In this document: positions 8,101 through 10,171 of the stretch, piece after piece | Layout: each line of letters starts with the position of its first letter | How positions within the stretch are numbered: the first letter of the stretch is position 1 | Source: Thermoplasmata archaeon | Lineage (GTDB): Archaea > Thermoplasmatota > Thermoplasmata > Lutacidiplasmatales > UBA184 | Assembly (NCBI GenBank): GCA_030039715.1 | Contig: JASHVA010000020.1 | Span: 1-10,171 of the forward strand | Direction of reading: 5' to 3' | DNA: 10,171 bases | The notes under the pieces: model-generated | Told to the model about the DNA's origin: nothing | Seen by the model: the letters and a program-made list of their open reading frames with translations, nothing else | Databases searched by the model: none | Made by a program: the position numbers and the translations under genes

Positions 8101-10049
8101 CCCGCCGGGCCGGACCTCGGGTCCGCCCGGCGTTCGCTCCGGGGGACCTCGTTCCGACCGGCCAGGACTACGCCGACCCGGCGTGGATCGCTCGGGAGGG
8201 TTCGATCCGATCGCTCGGCGAAGAACTCGACCAGCTCCTCGGGGCTCCGATCCTCGGTCCGGCGAAGGTCGGGGCGGCCTGGGACGCCGGTCTCCAGTCC
8301 GTCGACGCGTTCCGCACGGCACCGTGGAACACGCTCGTGGCGCTCCCCGGCTTCGGCGTGCCGGTCGCGACCGCGCTGGTCGAGAAGTTCGGGGGCGAGA
8401 TCCCGCCCCGGCCCTCCACCGCGGAGCGCCGAGCGGCCCTCGGCGTTCGCCCGCCGGCGAACGGGGACTCGGCCCCGACGTGGTCCGCTCCCGCTCCGGT
8501 GGTACCGACACCGACCCCGAGCCGGGAGCCCGCCTATCCGGCTCCCCCACCACCGGTCTTCTCGCGCCCCTCACCGGGCGAGGTCCGGGCTCCCGTCGTC
8601 GCCCGCCCCCCGCCGGCGCCGCGACCCCCGGTCGAGACCGCCCCGCTCGTCCCGAGTCCCCCGCCTCCGGCCCGGGAGGCGCCTCCGCCGGAGCCGCCCC
8701 GGGAGGAGCCGGTTCCCCCTCCCGACCTGCCTCCGCCGGACGCGAATCCGCTGCCGGTTCCCGAGGAGTCACCGCCCGAAGCGCCGGCCGGCGAGCTACC
8801 TCCTCCGGCGACATCGGAGTTGGCGATCGATGCCCCGGTCCCGCCCGAGGAGTCCATCGGGGCGGGCTCCGACCAGGCGGCGAGCGCTCCGCCTGCTCCC
8901 GAAGCGGAGTTCCTTCCAGCCTCGCTATCCGATAGCGAGCTCGCCGTGATTCCGGAGCCCGAGACCGCGACGCCACCGGTCGCCCCAGGGCCGACCGAAC
9001 CTCCCGAGCCCGAAGCCCCCGCCCCGATGGAGTCGGAGCCGACCCCGGCGAATGCCGCGTCGTCCGAGTCCGCGCCGGCCGGCCCGGAAGCTCCGGAGAT
9101 TGTTCCGGCGGTAGCGCCTCCGGAGGTGCCCGACCTCACGGCATCGGAGCCGGACGAGACCGCCCCCCTCTCGACCCCCGCTGAAGTTCGCGAGCCGTCG
9201 GCTCCGTCGGACGAGCTGATCGAACCGGCGTCGAGCCCTTCCCCCGTGGTCGATTCCGCCGAGCGTTCTACTTCCGAAGCGGCGGCCCCCGGTGACCTCG
9301 TGTTGGTTCCCTCTGGGCCGCCGGAGCCTGCGGCCGAGCAAATCCGCCCACCAGAGGAGCCGAGCCCTCCCCCAGCCCTGGAGTCTCCCCCCGAACCCCC
9401 CGCCCTGCCGGCGGAGTTGGCGCCCCCGAGGCCCGAGGTCGTACCGAGTCCGGAACCGGTCGTGACCCCGCCGCCGCCGACGGCGGAGCCGGCGATCCCG
9501 CCGGTCGCGGACGCGCTCTTGTCGGCACCCGTTCTGCCGACAACCGAAGAGGCGGCCCCGGTCCCCGCACCCCCTCCGGCTCCGCCCGCACCGCCGGTCG
9601 GCGGGATCGACCTCGCCGTGGGGACGAGTTACGTTCCGTCCCTCGAGCGATTTCTGGAAGCGACGGCCGCCGGTCACCAGGGCGTTTGCATCGTGCGCGA
9701 CTCTCCCGAGCGGGTACGGGCCTACGTCGGCTCACGTCCCGTCGACATCCGGTGGCTGACGAACATCGGGCGCGGCCCGACGCTGAAGCCGACCGACCTC
9801 GAGGGTTTGGCCGCCTTCCTGACGCGCGCGGTCACTACAGAACACGTCACCGCGTTCTTCCTGGAGGGCGTCGAGTACCTCGTCCGGGTCCATGGCCTCG
9901 ACAAGGTCCTCGCCCGGCTGGTCGACTTCGACCGCCAGGCCCGCGAGCACGAGGCCCGCGTCTGGCTCCCACTGAATCCGAAGCTGCTCTCACCGGCCGA
10001 GCTCGACCGCTTCGTGCAGGCGATGGGAGGGGCCGGGCCTCCGGCGTGA
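5139..10049 (+). CDS. Degenerate isoleucyl-tRNA synthetase-like protein fused to helix-hairpin-helix and DUF835 domains
   Basis: This 1,636-residue protein has a synthetase-like part (1 to about 975), a helix-hairpin-helix module (about 1026-1085), a Pro/Glu/Ala linker (about 1104-1487) and DUF835 (about 1488-1636). Visible IleRS traits are an editing-domain core GTGVVPLVPGHGGTD (288-302), the EKCVCGG zinc knuckle (447-453), HGADAVRSAL after the KMSKS position, the helical anticodon-binding region (about 605-745) and the archaeal C-terminal piece LPSMIAWEETLPD (848-860). HIGH aligns with TVQR (57-60), the KMSKS area reads RLTLLPT (516-522) and the WCISRQRYWG motif is lost (WPVSEPQ, 414-420), so aminoacylation is very unlikely. 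The organism must carry a true IleRS elsewhere. The ATG lacks a clear Shine-Dalgarno site. It could bind tRNA or act as a regulator or trans-acting quality-control factor; its role is not known. The reading frame and domain order are clear, the function is not. Confidence 0.9.
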   Translation: MVALPEKPTPASLEQEARALWASQRLPPLQGPVGGPDGPVVRQFLGAFAPQEGGTLTVQRAVAADIDARALMLAGRRAQGSLRMEFGGPPRNSPKLEPVLAALAVWVGGSDGHSWDVQGRRPEVQRLVGRLAHAGALAVRDVSLRICPACATARSPEGIVYQEEDGETLLVRFPFPDGDRTVSAIVWTDAGWRLLGTSALMIHPDLPYVIARYQRKDVDELIFTSKSSLDRLRGWLPGATLEVLEEWPGKHWEGRAYTHPLRHEFPMGGALEPPGGTIVPVADVSDTGTGVVPLVPGHGGTDTQIADRLGVPGWPLVTPKGLFDILFVHKYAGLELVTANDFVVRDLDESGAIFARLHVRRGVPRCARCGTAVIWAPGRAWCLEPSRLPAERIALYRALLPRERSIERLEAVPWPVSEPQRSDDAMAVPLLECSSCDRLDAPDRPDEKCVCGGRRRLVRRRLLPAFDAAASAWAGVDPFPASDTVRLYVNERRRAPTVVHHIAAMSGVLGVVGDVRLTLLPTVPDADVSALAAAHGADAVRSALARSQAPDGATITFAERCAQEARRLESFWQTAASILRPIDGASLAGFAQPIAASLGSLEPEDRAILARFERIRIQALVDYERGHPAEVHRPLFQFLENDLVEYRAWVAGRLAEAGNAPSKRAANHTLVHLLHTVTQLLGPIAPHTAESVHRALRRSRASLFQEPSPGVDRTLLDAGRVQAWDRWRSVVESIERFRRAVGVPAARTIPVVALVVDNDATADEFRAEAPTIERLARIGKLEVGSPGAPWAGRRRQLRPRESEIQRVYSSRAAQIIHLLRRMPERKGSDAASVQGFTIMVNGQPTQILPSMIAWEETLPDRYVPFDWSSGELYAELPEGVGAPTAPPPPLSPDAFRLVARVRQRLRASPSGAPPVVLVAAPPALAADLSPVVGPLARYLGVAEVRLLGTEAEMPRHGRGYGRTKAGASWSFHISDRLPPPRAAKPAPPRRAGPRVRPAFAPGDLVPTGQDYADPAWIAREGSIRSLGEELDQLLGAPILGPAKVGAAWDAGLQSVDAFRTAPWNTLVALPGFGVPVATALVEKFGGEIPPRPSTAERRAALGVRPPANGDSAPTWSAPAPVVPTPTPSREPAYPAPPPPVFSRPSPGEVRAPVVARPPPAPRPPVETAPLVPSPPPPAREAPPPEPPREEPVPPPDLPPPDANPLPVPEESPPEAPAGELPPPATSELAIDAPVPPEESIGAGSDQAASAPPAPEAEFLPASLSDSELAVIPEPETATPPVAPGPTEPPEPEAPAPMESEPTPANAASSESAPAGPEAPEIVPAVAPPEVPDLTASEPDETAPLSTPAEVREPSAPSDELIEPASSPSPVVDSAERSTSEAAAPGDLVLVPSGPPEPAAEQIRPPEEPSPPPALESPPEPPALPAELAPPRPEVVPSPEPVVTPPPPTAEPAIPPVADALLSAPVLPTTEEAAPVPAPPPAPPAPPVGGIDLAVGTSYVPSLERFLEATAAGHQGVCIVRDSPERVRAYVGSRPVDIRWLTNIGRGPTLKPTDLEGLAAFLTRAVTTEHVTAFFLEGVEYLVRVHGLDKVLARLVDFDRQAREHEARVWLPLNPKLLSPAELDRFVQAMGGAGPPA
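5676..6113 (+). other. CP1 editing-like domain of the fusion protein
   Basis: Residues about 180-325 match the order of the IleRS editing domain, from IVWTDAGW (185-192) to the GTGxV...PGHGxxD loop (288-302). In true IleRS the first motif reads WTTTPWTLPxN; here only the first threonine and the tryptophan remain. The loop histidine after GTGxV is Pro293. The key aspartate is retained as Asp302. The pocket is therefore partly conserved, and hydrolysis of mischarged tRNA by the normal mechanism is doubtful. Confidence 0.7.
8214..8393 (+). other. Helix-hairpin-helix module of the fusion protein
   Basis: Residues about 1026-1085 contain two hairpins, LGPAKVGAAWDAG (1039-1051) and LPGFGVPVATALVEKFG (1069-1085). 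This resembles the tandem helix-hairpin-helix found in DNA ligases and the RecA/Rad51 N-terminus. Such modules usually bind nucleic acid backbones without sequence preference. Synthetases of the IleRS family do not normally carry one. Confidence 0.7.
8448..9599 (+). repeat. Low-complexity Pro/Glu/Ala-rich linker coding region
   Basis: Residues about 1104-1487 are dominated by Pro, Glu, Ala and Ser with many short PP, PPP and EPP runs and no recognisable fold. It probably works as a long extended tether between the nucleic-acid-binding part and DUF835. Such proline clusters are where a ribosome would be expected to need aIF5A, which is encoded next door. Confidence 0.85.
8921..8939. repeat. 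Perfect 19-base inverted repeat inside the linker coding region
   Basis: CTCGCTATC and GATAGCGAG are perfect 9-base reverse complements around a single central C. The site encodes an acidic, non-proline patch (SLSDSELA) within the linker and is less GC-rich than its surroundings. It could be a protein-binding site or a chance palindrome; no function is shown. Confidence 0.6.
9600..10049 (+). other. DUF835 domain at the C-terminus of the fusion protein
   Basis: Residues about 1488-1636 show the DUF835 hallmarks in order: IVRDSPERVR (1518-1527 region), the RWLT motif, LKPTDLEGL, the FFLEGVEYLV strand-helix in place of the usual DGLEYL, and LPLNPKLLSPAEL near the end. DUF835 is an uncharacterised archaeal domain, common in Thermoplasmata and Thermococci and often joined to signalling modules. 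It suggests a sensory or protein-contact role for this end. Confidence 0.85.
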
Positions 10050-10117
10050 CGCGGCCTGCCGAGCCCGAAAACCCCCAAAAGATAGGTTGATTACCCAACA
10101 GTCGTGTCGCCCCCCGA

Positions 10118-10171
10118 ATGGGCGTACCCCGTCCTCCGCGCTCGTCCCTTCGCGCCGCGCTCGCGGTGGCC
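10118..10171 (+). CDS. Possible start of a further gene, truncated by the window edge
   Basis: An ATG at 10118-10120 opens an 18-codon frame to the edge, MGVPRPPRSSLRAALAVA. A basic stretch followed by small hydrophobic residues could be the beginning of a signal peptide or membrane anchor. A GTG at 10104-10106 opens a different frame (MSPPEWAYPVLR) and cannot be excluded. An A/T-richer patch at about 10076-10093 could hold a promoter. Too little is present to name a product. Confidence 0.25.
   Translation, partial: MGVPRPPRSSLRAALAVA

Noticed and set aside
5198..8935. A 1,245-codon open frame on the plus strand
   Set aside because: It is an alternative frame of the fusion gene, extremely Arg-rich, with no domain signals, whereas the frame from 5139 shows IleRS, helix-hairpin-helix and DUF835 motifs.
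1..10171. tRNA or rRNA genes, CRISPR arrays, insertion sequences or attachment sites
   Set aside because: No cloverleaf or T-loop signature, spaced direct repeats, transposase frame or terminal inverted repeats were seen; reading by eye could miss degenerate cases.

Overview
The window comes from a very GC-rich archaeon. The evidence is an archaeal-type translation factor aIF5A with its hypusine lysine context, an isoleucyl-tRNA synthetase-like protein of the archaeal type, a DUF835 domain (a family largely restricted to archaea) and TATA-like promoter elements. High GC with DUF835 suggests an uncultured high-GC Thermoplasmatota lineage. That placement is inference and was not tested.

Layout. 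Positions 1-4463 (minus strand) hold one very long gene for an all-helical, repeat-built protein of at least 1,487 residues. It runs off the left edge through an Ala/Pro linker. Its likely start codon reads ACG where ATG would be expected, behind a strong Shine-Dalgarno sequence and a TATA box. Positions 4464-4606 are a spacer with two adjacent hairpins and that TATA box. Positions 4607-4993 (minus) encode aIF5A. Positions 4994-5138 are a divergent promoter region. Positions 5139-10049 (plus) encode a 1,636-residue fusion protein. Positions 10050-10171 are the 3' flank and possibly the first codons of another plus-strand gene.

The fusion protein is the most interesting item. Residues 1 to about 975 follow the order of an isoleucyl-tRNA synthetase: Rossmann remnants, CP1 editing domain, zinc-binding cysteines, anticodon-binding helices and C-terminal piece. 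The HIGH and KMSKS signatures are gone, the central WCISRQ-type motif is gone, and most editing-pocket residues are changed. It is followed by a helix-hairpin-helix module (about 1026-1085), a Pro/Glu/Ala linker of about 385 residues and a C-terminal DUF835 domain (about 1488-1636). It looks like a retired synthetase scaffold reused for another task, possibly RNA binding, regulation or quality control. It lies divergently next to aIF5A, so the two may share regulatory DNA.

The region holds no visible RNA genes, CRISPR arrays or mobile elements. The very long antisense open frames opposite both large genes are by-products of high GC and codon bias.
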